Source: Beroe forskalii (Eukaryota; Ctenophora; Nuda; Beroida; Beroidae). From it: a stretch of DNA of 64,000 nucleotides. The number at the start of each line of letters is the position of its first letter. Within the stretch, counting starts at the first letter, position 1. The stretch covers positions 1,364,001-1,428,000 of the forward strand of contig WFMF01000007.1 of NCBI GenBank assembly GCA_011033025.1, in the 5' to 3' direction. This document shows, piece after piece, positions 20,665-30,769 of this stretch. The notes beneath the pieces are model-generated. The model was not told where the DNA came from, did no database searches, and worked only from the letters and a program-made list of their open reading frames with translations. A program made the translations under genes and the position numbers.

Positions 20665-21336
20665 ATGTTTCGGTGTTTAGCAGCCATTGCATGGCTATGG
20701 ATGTCTATAGGTTTAGAAGCAACGGCAATACGTAAAGATGGTGCTCTAGTATTCGAAGACATTGGTGTGCTTTTACAGCAGGATGCCACTATAGCAATAG
20801 ACACAGATTATTCCCTGCTAAGCTCTTTTATTAAATTAGAATTACCCGCCTTCGATGACACATGCAACACAGATGCAGTTGAATTTGAACTGCATAAAGA
20901 AATACAGAGGCACGTCAAGCTATTCTCGGGAATAGCCAAGTTGGATGATAGACACACAGGATTGCGCAAGAAGCGAAGCTTGATGGCAATTCTAGGCTCT
21001 TCACTCCTAGCAACAGCGCTGTCATCAATTGGAAATCTGGTAATTGGTCGGAGATTAGCAAAGTACCACACACAATTCCTCGCCTTTGCCTCAGAACAGC
21101 ACAGTTTTGATGATCGACAAGTTCAATTTAACAAAGAACTCGTAAAAGTTTTGTGGCAGATCGACGAAAGAACTCGAGCTCTGACGTGTAAAGAGGATAC
21201 TCTTAGGGCAAGATATATACTGCTACAGTATATCAGGACGCTAGACAACATATTCGCAGCATTGCAAAACGGTAATCTTTGTACTCAACTTAATGCCAAC
21301 GTTTTCCCTCCAACGTTTTCCCTCCAGATGAATTGA
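20665..21336 (+). CDS. env: Env-like fusion glycoprotein, N-terminal part (frameshifted)
   Basis: ATG at 20665, with a hydrophobic N-terminal signal-like segment. A tetrabasic R-K-K-R at residues 101-104 is a furin-type cleavage motif, directly followed by a hydrophobic glycine/alanine-rich segment and a heptad-like helix, the layout of class-I/F-type fusion subunits used by errantivirus-like elements. The frame is broken at a perfect 14-bp tandem duplication (21298-21311 and 21312-21325) and stops at 21334-21336. The remainder continues in the next ORF. The two parts together are about 560 codons, close to the 535-codon env at 58520-60124. Confidence 0.85.
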   Translation: MFRCLAAIAWLWMSIGLEATAIRKDGALVFEDIGVLLQQDATIAIDTDYSLLSSFIKLELPAFDDTCNTDAVEFELHKEIQRHVKLFSGIAKLDDRHTGLRKKRSLMAILGSSLLATALSSIGNLVIGRRLAKYHTQFLAFASEQHSFDDRQVQFNKELVKVLWQIDERTRALTCKEDTLRARYILLQYIRTLDNIFAALQNGNLCTQLNANVFPPTFSLQMN

Positions 21337-22358
21337 GAAACATTCTGAATGAGCATCCGGAGCTTAACCAAACACTGTATCAACAGGATAACATTATGTA
21401 CTTCTATAAAGCGGCAGAAATGTGTTTGGCAGATATTGTTTACCTCAGATCTTCGTCGATCACTATTCATTTCCTCATCGGCGTACCGTGGTTGACGAGC
21501 TCAAATACCTTTCAGTCCTATAAGGTACGACAAACTTCTTTCCAGATAAATGATAAATGTTTTGAAGCAAACTTGCCAAACACAGTAATTGATACAGGCA
21601 TGTCTTTCCAAGAATTGGACAAGAAACAGTGCAGTCAAGAGTCTTTACCCATATGCTATGCCCAACCAGCTGAGCATCTCCCAACCATACACTGTCTTAC
21701 GAATGTCTCAGAGTGCTCCTTCATAGAAGTTCGGTGTAAAGAATCGGCTTTCGTCTACGACAAAGCCGGACTACTTGTTTTTCATAATGGAAAACTGCAC
21801 ATCTTGAGGAAGGGCAACAAGCAAGGTTACATCGACACTATTTCGACTAATCGTCAAAAGATCAAGTTTATTCCCTGGTCTAATGCCTCTCTTGTCCAAA
21901 TCGAAGCTCATAACATTTACAGCCCGACCTATACTTCCTACTACATCAATAGAACCACAACGTCCTACAACAACTCAGCTATGGAAGACTTAAAAATTCC
22001 AAACAACACTGATTGGAATGTCCCTTCTTCAGAGTTACTGTCACGAAAACATAGAAACTGGAGATGGGGACTATCAATTGCAATTGCGGTATGTCTGTTA
22101 ACTGTAGCAGTAGTTACAACATTATATTGTTGCTTCAACCAAAAAGCCACAAATGTATTCCAAAGATCGCCCAAGACAAAGAACGTTGCAAGGGGTAATC
22201 AAAGGTTGATCCTAGAATACCAAGATGATTTAGTGACTTGTAGAAAAGTGAAAGATGATCATAAGACTGTCGGTTCGGAAGAACCATCGGCGGAAAGTGG
22301 TACAGGCAACCCAGGTACAAAGGATGGGAAAGATTATCTTGCCCCTCTGAGTGATTGA
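21333..22358 (+). CDS. env: Env-like fusion glycoprotein, C-terminal part
   Basis: This continues the env product in another frame after the 14-bp duplication. It has many cysteines and N-glycosylation sites, a block resembling the right-hand env (P-I-C-Y-A, C-S-F-I-E-V-R-C versus P-I-C-I-N, C-K-L-L-E-I-R-C), a single hydrophobic transmembrane segment (W-G-L-S-I-A-I-A-V-C-L-L-T-V-A-V-V) and a polar cytoplasmic tail. It ends at TGA 22356-22358. The ORF is open but has no start of its own, so env as a whole is a pseudogene here. Confidence 0.82.
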   Translation: MRNILNEHPELNQTLYQQDNIMYFYKAAEMCLADIVYLRSSSITIHFLIGVPWLTSSNTFQSYKVRQTSFQINDKCFEANLPNTVIDTGMSFQELDKKQCSQESLPICYAQPAEHLPTIHCLTNVSECSFIEVRCKESAFVYDKAGLLVFHNGKLHILRKGNKQGYIDTISTNRQKIKFIPWSNASLVQIEAHNIYSPTYTSYYINRTTTSYNNSAMEDLKIPNNTDWNVPSSELLSRKHRNWRWGLSIAIAVCLLTVAVVTTLYCCFNQKATNVFQRSPKTKNVARGNQRLILEYQDDLVTCRKVKDDHKTVGSEEPSAESGTGNPGTKDGKDYLAPLSD

Positions 22359-23448
22359 TATTTTCAACTCCAGTTAAAATCCAGTTAAAAAATCCAATTA
22401 TAAATCCAGTTAAATACATCCAATTATAAAATTTTGAAAAAAGCTTGCTTATACTAAATAAGGGCAGATAAAGTATTAGATTAGGACTCACATTAACTTA
22501 GCCGAAGGGCCAGCAATTAGAGGCCGACCTAATACCAGAAATAGGGCATGTCAAGCCTTAACGTCCCTAAGAATTCTATTTGAATGCTATATAGAAAAGA
22601 GAATTATAGTTATCTTGATTTTAAAGTTAAAGTCATGCTCAAATTCAACGCAATAAGGTTTTTGAAATTTTAACACCACTCATCAATCTAAATCGACATA
22701 AATTTTTTCGACTATTGCAGGTTCAATGGGATGCCTTTGGTACATTGACACTAAATTTTTCGCTTATGTGTACTTTGCTCGTCAGTAAGAAGCAACTCGT
22801 CACTGATACTGGTAGTGATGAGCACATATTATGACACATAGCAGTTATACTTTTAAATAGTTATGGAATTAAGACATTGATAGAATAGTGCCGATTCCTT
22901 GACAACATAAAAGCTGATTTAATTCAAATTTCAAAACACTCTCTTCTGGGAACTTACTAAATAATATCTTATATTTTTGTTAATTATTAGAGTTAATTTG
23001 GCCAATTGATTTCAGAATCGGCTATCATATGTGTTCGGTAATGTTTAAGTGTTTCCTGCACATAAAACCTTGTGATGTTACTGATTCAAATCGTAGGATA
23101 ATGGCATTTGGCATTTCTTGTTATTTTTTTTTCTCATTTTCAAGACATTTCATAATGCTCAAATGTAAAATTTGGAAATTCAATTTTCGCTCCCCTAAAT
23201 TTTACATCGTTGTTTCAAAAATTAAGGTTTGTGAGCTAAACGTACAAATTCGAAAACAATTATCACAAATTTAGAATCTCTACAACTAGAGAAATGATGT
23301 ACTATCGTTAAACTTCAATTATTCCTTAGGGTTCTTATTACCCAACCCCATTAGCAAATTCATTTGATAAACTCCATTGGAAAAAACTTCATTAATAACT
23401 CCATTTACACCATGTGTAACAATACCACCTTTCAGTGCTGCATCTGAT
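22359..23448 (+). other. Env to ORF4 spacer
   Basis: AT-rich, no supportable gene. At 22366-22430 there are about five imperfect copies of ATCCAGTTAAA/ATCCAATTATAA. Confidence 0.4.
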
Positions 23449-24111
23449 ATGTCTGAACCCATCCTCAAAGTGTTTTCGTGGACTTCTAAAGAGAACAAAC
23501 TAACTGTATTCAAATACTTGACGGCCCTTTTTACCAGATTCCATTTGAACTTGGAGGGAGAGACAGAGCCCATTGAGTTGTTAATTAATCTTACTTGTAA
23601 TAACAAGGTTGTTCCTAGAAAGCTAACTGAAGTTGTCAACCAAAATTTCAAAGATCTTCTCAAACTGTTAGAGGAGAATCATTCAGCACACATCATATGT
23701 GAGAGTGAGTGTAACATCAAGAAAGACTATTTCTTCTCTACAGTTCACAAAGTAGAAATACCACACTTCTTCCAGTTATCCCTAAACACATCTCATGAGA
23801 TTCCTAAGTGTTCATTGCAACTCACTTCTAAAGATCAGAAAGCTTTGGTAGCAAGAATTAGGATAAACTCTATCTTGGAAACGGCTCATTTCCGCTTACA
23901 GAAGGAGCTAAGGAAAAGACCGTTTAATCAGGGAAAATCGCAGAAAGCTGCCAAATGGGCTCACAAGGCACTCTGCGACCTGTGGAAACAAGCAAGAAAG
24001 GAACGTGAAATTATGGTAATACTCTGGTCAACATTTCTGAGCATTGGAAAAGTGGTAGAGCCAGATGAAGTCATCTCTCTGTGGACCAGAATGATGTATA
24101 GACTGCATTAG
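23449..24111 (+). CDS. ORF downstream of env in LTR element, unknown function
   Basis: 221 codons from ATG 23449 to TAG 24109-24111. The frame is open about 24 codons further upstream but without ATG. It is not recognised as any family. Visible features: an N-terminal mixed region, four cysteines (C-N-N-K, C-E-S-E-C, C-S-L-Q) not in zinc-knuckle spacing, a strongly basic helical stretch (K-E-L-R-K-R-P-F-N-Q-G-K-S-Q-K-A-A-K-W) and a hydrophobic C-terminal helix. There is no signal peptide. It lies between env and the 3' LTR, the position of accessory genes in complex retroviruses. It remains open although gag-pol-env are broken. It could be an accessory gene or a captured host exon. Confidence 0.6.
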   Translation: MSEPILKVFSWTSKENKLTVFKYLTALFTRFHLNLEGETEPIELLINLTCNNKVVPRKLTEVVNQNFKDLLKLLEENHSAHIICESECNIKKDYFFSTVHKVEIPHFFQLSLNTSHEIPKCSLQLTSKDQKALVARIRINSILETAHFRLQKELRKRPFNQGKSQKAAKWAHKALCDLWKQARKEREIMVILWSTFLSIGKVVEPDEVISLWTRMMYRLH

Positions 24112-24272
24112 AATTGTTATGACTCTTTAGCTTAACTTAGTTAGAATAAGTTATGGGCCAATTAGCGATATACTGATTTCATAAATTTAAATCTTATTAT
24201 AGTTATAAGGCAGACTGCATGTCTGTAGTTAACTTCAAAGTTCAGGAGAACTTTGTTTTTTCCTGGAGCTCT

Positions 24273-25415
24273 GTCACGAAACATTTGGAGTGCACTTACG
24301 AACTATGTTACGAAGGAAATGCATGAAGTTACGAATGAAATGCATGGTGGCTCACACGAACTTAGTTTACGATCTTCTTATCTCAAAAGTTACGATCTTC
24401 TCAACTGAGTTACGAACTTCTATTTTTTGTCTTCGTAAGTCTCCCACGTGACCACTTTAATCGGCAGATAATAAGTCACGTGACTCTTAAAGTCTTCGTA
24501 ACTCCTACGATCTTCTTAAGTTAGTTCGTAACTCGGGTAAAAATCATAGAAGTTCGTAAGTGCACCTCAAGCTGTACTTACGAAGGTTTTGTAGTTCGTA
24601 AATCCAGCAGAATTTGGCTTAGGTGCTAAATCAAGCAATCATCTCATGGATAATCAATGATATAATCAAATCATGAGATCATTTCCCCTTCCATGGCATT
24701 GGGGGAAAGGATGGTATTTGGCTGAAGTCAGATCTAACCTAAAATTAATGAGATCTAACCTAAAATTAATGATTGCATCTCGAAAAGACAAATTTCCAGC
24801 ATTTTGTATTCCAATTGCTCGTTTAGCACATGTCAATTGCTCAGTATTTCAGAAGGTATTCATCGGCAAGGCAAAAAAATATACGTAGAGGTAATTGTAC
24901 CTATTATGGAAAGGGTAGTATTTTGCCTTGGAACAAACATGATTGATCTTTGTTTCAGTTAAGTATGGACACATGGACTATGGCCATGGCCTACCGCCTA
25001 TGGATCCTGCAGATTAAATTTGCGTAAAAACTAAGAACTGAAGAGGCAGTGAGGCGCAAACAGGAAGGTGCAATGCATTCCATGTTCAAACAATGTCTTA
25101 TAAAGTTATAATAACAAGCTATTGACCTGTATGTGCCTCTGCTTCTCCGGTGATCAGCGATAGGGTAATTTTTCCATATTAGGCAGTGTGTACAGTGTAC
25201 TTCATCTATATATGGTAGTCATTATCCAATCACGTGGGCTAGATAATTGAATCAATTTGTGGTAACCTTCTTCGTAAAATGCCGTTCGTGTGAGACACAT
25301 TCATGGATTTCATTCGTAGAGTTACGAAGCAAAAGTTTCGTGTGAGTCACGAATAGAAGTTCGTAACACTTAAGAACTATGTTACGAAGATATTTCGTGA
25401 CGGAGCTCCTGGGGG
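24273..25415. mobile_element. Foldback-like element with TTACGAA-rich arms, copy 2
   Basis: Inverted ends GGAGCTCYGTCACGAAA (about 24267-24285 and 25394-25412). Both arms are dense in GTTACGAA/TTCGTAAC words (24290-24610 and 25270-25400). Related to the element at 7757-10362 by end layout and motif. The right end is almost against the 3' LTR. Boundaries are approximate and no clear target duplication was found. Confidence 0.6.
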
Positions 25416-25423
25416 GTGAATAT

Positions 25424-25925
25424 TATAAGGCGTTTTAGTATTGCCTTATAAATGTACCGTACAAGATATATTTATTGTAGGTATATTGTATAATGTAGTG
25501 TACTACTGTTTCTAATGCCAGTGTCGTGTAGTGAGGTGCACCTGAGATTTACAGTTGAGCTGATACACGTACTTTCGTGTGGTAGTGCCTCAATACACGT
25601 CCCACACGTTTATATAGTAGCCGCTGAGGCAGATCAGTCAGTTCTCAAAACGGAGCAACCACTGAGCTTAGCCTTCGGGCTAAGCTGACTTCAATATGCA
25701 CTCGGGAGCCTTGTTCTCCCTGGTGTAAGCTCTGCCCGTTGGAACTAACTCTCTCTTTCAGGACTACTTGTTTTAGTTTGAAGTTAGTTTGTCTTACTTT
25801 CATTTACTTGCTAGAGTTAGGCATTCTGTCGTTTCATTGCTTACTGCTTTTGACACTGAATCCACAGCACAGTTCAATTCAAGCTCGAACCTATAGTATA
25901 AGCTTACCCTATTCAACTGCTTATA
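25424..25925 (+). mobile_element. 3' LTR of the 14.4-kb Ty3/gypsy element
   Basis: 502 bp, TATAAGG to CTTATA, followed by GTAC (25926-25929) as the target duplication matching 11480-11483. It is preceded by a short purine-rich run (GGGGGGTGAATAT), a possible polypurine tract. It carries the same TATA box and TTCG hairpin as the 5' LTR. Confidence 0.92.
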
Positions 25926-25929
25926 GTAC

Positions 25930-26564
25930 CTACCTACATTTAAGTAAATGGCTAGATACTAGCATCAGCACGTATGCATCGAAATTGATCCTTGCATTCT
26001 CAAAAATTTCGCTAAAAATACCTTACCTACTCCTTCATTCAAAGTCACGGATTCTCAGTGCCCAAAGGTGAACCTTTGTCTCATTGCATTGTCAGCAAGA
26101 GAAGCTAGCATGATAGTGTATTCCAGTGTTTGTGTAGGCAACTAATTATAATGTAATGTGATAATAGGTTGATCGTGTAATGGTATAATCAGCGGAAACC
26201 ATTGAACTTCCTAGTAAATTCCGCGGAATTCCGTTCAGAATCTCGAATCTCGTGTTCCAAAACACGAGATTCGGAATTCGGAATTTGACCGGTTTTTTGC
26301 TCGGGAATCCCGAAAAATCGCAGTTTGGCACCAAAATGAGGGATTCCCGAACGTCAAAATGCGGGAATCCCGGGCATGTGGCCTTACGCCGTTGTTCCTG
26401 TACAGAATATCTGCTGTAGATCTGCGGTTCAATTAAAATCTGCAATTGAATTAAAAACTGCCGTTCTACCGCAGATCTAGGGAATATGGATTGGATTGAA
26501 AACCTCCATGGAGGCTTGCCGCTTTTACGGGCAGAAAAATGATAATATCAATCAATATATACCT
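25930..26564. repeat. Spacer with a transposon-end fragment at 26385-26480
   Basis: At 26385-26480 the sequence GTTGTTCCTGTACAGAATATC followed by CTGCGG/AGATCTGC words matches, in inverse orientation, the right end of a similar block at 49998-50222. Just upstream (26210-26370) is a stretch of short palindromes (GGAATTCC, TTCGGAATTCGGAAT, GGGAATCCCG). No gene. Confidence 0.5.
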
Positions 26565-26569
26565 AATAT

Positions 26570-27411
26570 AGAACTATAGGTCGAAGGAGTAACCTAATAC
26601 CATATATATGTAGTGAGCGCGAAGCGCGAACTATATATAGACGCATTATTGGCCGAAGCGAAGCTGAGGTCAATAATGGTTTGTTTTGGACGAGGCGAAG
26701 CCGAGTTCAAAACAATGTGGTATTAGGTACTCCTGAGACCTATGGTGATATTACATGGCGAAATAACATAAATTATGTGGTGGAAACTCATTAGAAATAA
26801 GAAACATGGCGTCTCATAGTTGTACTTGTATCAGGCGTCATGGGCAGAAAAAAGTTTGAATGATCTCGCCGGTAATTACATTTTGTCGGGCCTCAAGACA
26901 TGTACACATGTGTCGGTGGAATGCATATTATTATGCCATGTAGCAATTTACCACAGTAAAGCAAGATAACGGCGTCATTTGAACAGCCTGTTGTTCATTG
27001 AGTCTCAAATACCACAGAACTCGAATATCTGCGTTCCACCAAAATTATTCAAATTGAATTGGCACTTAAGGAGGCAGGTAACCTTACTCGTTTTAAGTCT
27101 GCGAACAAATGTAGGCAACTCACGTCATAAACTTTCTTATTGAATCCATGACGATGCCATCATTGTAAATACCCTATCAACTCTTGGAAAATCCCATAAC
27201 ATGGGGTTATAGGATCCGAACGACGCTAAAAATATGTAGGCAACTCACGTCATAAACTTTCATATTGAATCTACGTCGGAGTCATCACTGTAAACACAGC
27301 TTATAGGGTCGGAAACGACCACATAACATGGGGTTATAGGATCCATCCCGACCCTATAATATTGAAATAACCCGATGTATATGGTTGCAAATAAGGGCTT
27401 ATGAGCCATGT
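26570..27411 (+). mobile_element. 842-bp dispersed element with cloverleaf fold, copy 1
   Basis: Shares its whole length with 55067-55918. It is flanked by AATAT on both sides (26565-26569, 27412-27416). It starts AGAACTATAGGTCGAAGG and ends GAGCCATGT, with no terminal inverted repeat. The first 170 bp form a multi-branch palindrome (separate entry). The rest includes TCATAAACTTTC/ATAACATGGGGTTATAGGATC motifs repeated two or three times. No ORF. The class is unknown; a 5-bp duplication is clear from copy 2. Confidence 0.75.
26576..26743. repeat. Three-hairpin cloverleaf palindrome, copy 1
   Basis: An outer stem (ATAGGTC, AGGAGT, ACCTAATACC paired with GGTATTAGGT, ACTCCT, GACCTAT) encloses three consecutive hairpins: TATATA around GCGCGAAGCGCG; ATTATTGGCC with GGTCAATAAT; TTTTGGAC with GTTCAAAA. 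The last two loops carry GCGAAGC-type sequence. Confidence 0.75.
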
Positions 27412-27507
27412 AATATATTGTATAATACTGATACCCTGAATTCAGAACTCTCAGTCACACGAACAAACACTTTGTTATACAAAATTTAAAAGGAAAATAA
27501 AAATGTA

Positions 27508-28696
27508 GGGGAGACATGGGGCAAATGATCCTAGTTTATGTAATTTGGAATGACTTCGTCGTAAGTCAATATATATGGCTCTGTTTTCCATTGAAACTCC
27601 ATCTAAATAGATTTTACCTCATTCTCGGATACCTCTAGTATCATTTTAAAGTTCAGAATGGCCAATAATGATATGATCATTTGACCCCATGAAAAAGGCC
27701 CCTTTCAAAATGCTAGGGTCAAATGATCTGTGCCTTTTTAGGGTCATATGATCGCATCATTTGACCCTAAGTAGGCTCATTTGACCCTAAATTTTGCAAT
27801 TTTTAGTCAAAAATAATTTTTTGCGGCCGTAATTTGTGTTCTATATAAATGAAATGGATCAAAACATGAATAAAATGACCACAAGAGTATAAAATGTTGT
27901 CTATAGATGCATTTAATCTATAGTCAACAAAATAATCCCTAAAAATTGAACAAATGCAAGCAAAATCTACTGTTTAAAACCTAATGTTAGTTATTTAATG
28001 CAATAGATTTATTCAAAAGTAGGTACATATCTTATGTATACAAAGAATTAGAAAGACGTGGAGGATCCAACCGATATATTTTTTTGGTTTTTTGATTAAT
28101 TTTACCTATTATGTTATTTTTAAAGGCATTATTGAAAGTATTTCTGATCGCCTATGATCATAAGTAGGTACATCTATAACATGATTAATTTATAAATGCA
28201 TTTAATAGCCACAAATTTAGTGGAAGGGATGAAAAAGCCTTTAAAATCGACTAAAATTGGGTCAAATGATCACGTTCAGGGTCAAATGATCTGCGATCAT
28301 TTGGTCAAAATTCAATATTGATCATTTGGGCAAAACAGTGGGGCTAGACAAAATCCAATTAGCACCTAATTAGATGCATGTTCATCATAAACAACGTTGT
28401 AAGAGTGAAAATAGATGTGTAAACTTATGCTTAGGCTGAAAATTTTGAGAAGTCGTTCAATAGGGACGATACTAGTAGCCTCAAAATTGCATGAACATCC
28501 TAAGAATTCTTGTTTTCAGTTGCAGGTATGTGGTTTCTGAGAGTTGAAGCTATCACAGCCATTGGAATTAAGTCAGGACATGATGTTGTTATCTTCAATA
28601 CGTATTACACTGATTTCAATCGTTTACAATGTACAGGAAGTGATAAAAGGCAATTTCTCATTTGACCCGATAGGATCATTTGACCCACGTTTCCCC
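27508..28696. mobile_element. TA-flanked TIR element with CAAATGATC motifs
   Basis: 1189 bp; ends GGGGAGACATGGGGCAAATG and, inwards from the right, GGGGAAACGTGGGTCAAATG; TA at 27506-27507 and 28697-28698. GATCATTTGACCC/GGGTCAAATGATC occurs many times near both ends. There is no transposase ORF. The same terminal plan, with a different internal motif, is seen at 54668-57209, so the two belong to one superfamily. Pogo/Tc1-like is an inference from TA. Confidence 0.78.
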
Positions 28697-28699
28697 TAA

Positions 28700-29760
28700 A
28701 TCTTAATAACAGCTTATTCTGACTTGCCTAAGCCTAATTTCTTAGTCAGTTTACTTTCTATGACCTAGACCTGTATTATCTGTGCATGCAGTTTGCTGAC
28801 GACGATTAAAGGTAGATAATAAAAACTAACATTGGCTCTTGCTCTACTAACTAAGTTTGCTATTTTTGGCCCCAAAGATAAGGATCCTTCATGGTCAAGT
28901 GTGTAATATCCATAATTATTGCGAGACTATTTCTATTAGCGACACAATTTCTAAATTTTTCTGCCAGTTGTAGTGTAGTATTCAATCAAAAAACTGAGTG
29001 TAATTAACCTTAATTGTGTTTCGTTTTGATGCTACAGACCGCAGGCCCCCCCTTCCAGCAGGCGCCCCTGCGGATCTAATTTGGCAGGATTTGTCTTGAA
29101 GACAAATATCACTGTCTGAGGCACTGATTTGACTCCATATCAATCCTGCGGAAATGAAGGCCGAACCTGCTTAATCCAGCCCACTGAATTACATAATTAA
29201 GTTAAAGCTTGTTGACGAATACTGCGAATTGTGGTCAAATCCTGCGTCATCCCACCACCGACAGAGCATGGTTATACCATTTTGGCAGGTTTCTTCTCCT
29301 AAATTTTGATTCAATTTTCGCGGGTTGCTGATCGAAAGCGCAGGATTAAAGACTAAAATCCTGGAAGTTCCGGAGATTTGATTAAGGCAGTCGTGAATTG
29401 CTTCCGCAGGATTATCGATTAACTTGAGGTGTAAACTAATTGCATTTACACCAAGTTTCTGTAGTACTATCATATGTTTATATGTACATTCTTACATTCC
29501 CTTACACACAATATTTTGTGCACACCACGAACTTTGTTCTCTTGTTGTAGACTTTGCTTCTCAGAAAGATATAATGTGAAAATTTGAATGCCTGAATGGC
29601 ATTCAATCGTCATTCCCAAATTGTCATTTGCGAGTGACAAATGTGAAATGACAAATAGTAAAATGGCAAATTACGCCGATAAGTCACCAAAAACCAGAAA
29701 AATGTCGCCAAAACCGGCAAAATAGTCGCAAAAATAGAATTTGGAGAATGAAAATTTCAT
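28700..29760. other. No gene seen
   Basis: Mixed AT-rich sequence. The 29040-29410 part repeats CCTGCGG/GCAGGATT words in both orientations and may be a decayed transposon, but ends could not be defined. Confidence 0.35.
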
Positions 29761-29765
29761 ATTTC

Positions 29766-29948
29766 ATAGGGGCCGGGATGGTCCTGGGATTTCACGGGCT
29801 GAACGCTTATCTGAAAGTACTAAAGTAGTTAGTAAATGAAAATTTTTAATGAAAACTGCATATTTTCACGTTAGCACGTTCATTGCAATTGCATATAGGG
29901 GCCGGGATGGTCCTGGGATTTCACGGGCTGAACGCGTATCTGAAAGTA
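29766..29948 (+). repeat. Direct repeat of 54 bp, two copies
   Basis: 29766-29819 and 29895-29948 are nearly identical (one mismatch noticed), starting ATAGGGGCCGGGATGGTCCT, 129 bp apart. No further copies were noticed in the window. Confidence 0.75.
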
Positions 29949-29949
29949 G

Positions 29950-30764
29950 TTAGTAATCTAGGTAGGTGCTCATTGAGCTGATCATCATGTTTTTATCCGA
30001 AGTTCCTAACAAGGTCCTCAAGAAGTTAACGAGGCACTTGAAAATCGGCTAAAACTGCAGTCACTAATTGTTACAACACGTGCAAATCGAGCTGGTAACT
30101 TAAAGTTAACCCTCTCATGAGAGCTAATGATATGGTGATCACGCCCGCACTCTGGCAGCTTGCCTTAATTTGATTCACATAATATGAGATCACCATCGGC
30201 ATAATTATGCAGTTCCGCTTCCGCTTCCAGTTCAATTGAGGAAGTTGTTTGTCGTTTCATGCTAAACCTAACTATTGGCTTATTGGCGTCTGGCGAGCTG
30301 AATGTGTGTACCTACCTACAGGGCTATAGTGTGCAATGAGAGTGTGGATTGTGTGAACATTAGGTATAATACATTACTGATTGATATTCAAACCTCTAGA
30401 AGTAATCTGAATAGTGAATATTTCGAGGTTCAGCAAAATACAAATTATCATAAATGATACCTTTCCTTTCCACTTATATTAAAGATCCGGGAGGTCGGGA
30501 AAATTTATTTTCAAATATAGAATTGTATACCTACAATCATTAAATGGCACTCATAATCATAGTTGGAATCGTCAAAAAATGAGCACATGACTTCCTCGAT
30601 ACCTTATTAACCCTCGTTCCCGATTTTGGAAAGGCAACTCTCCCGTTACCGGCTCTTATTACAAACTCAAAGGGAGAGCTCTCCCTTTAATCCTTTATCC
30701 ATAGCGGAGAGCTCTCCTTTTACCTTTCTAACTATATCCGGTAACAGGAGAATTTATTGGATAC
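29950..30764. other. No gene; palindrome at 30669-30688
   Basis: Unique-looking DNA. Near 30640-30750 are a perfect 20-bp palindrome AAAGGGAGAGCTCTCCCTTT and an outer imperfect pair CTCCCGTTACCGG with CCGGTAACAGGAG. Confidence 0.45.
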
Positions 30765-30769
30765 AAGTC

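Larger units (their letters stand above)
11484..25925 (+). mobile_element. Complete env-bearing Ty3/gypsy element, 14.4 kb with nested insertions
   Basis: LTR, primer site, gag, pol, env, extra ORF, LTR; target duplication GTAC. Nested inside are an interspersed repeat with its own MITE (12637-13840), a TTAA MITE (19913-20523) and a foldback element (24273-25415), together about 3 kb. Coding lesions: protease/RT frameshift near 16290-16314, TGA at 19060, and a 14-bp duplication in env at 21298-21325. LTR identity is high in spite of these lesions. Confidence 0.9.

Noticed and set aside
25739..26071. 110-codon ORF starting in the 3' LTR
   Set aside because: It crosses the LTR end and target duplication; the matching 5' LTR has no continuation of it.
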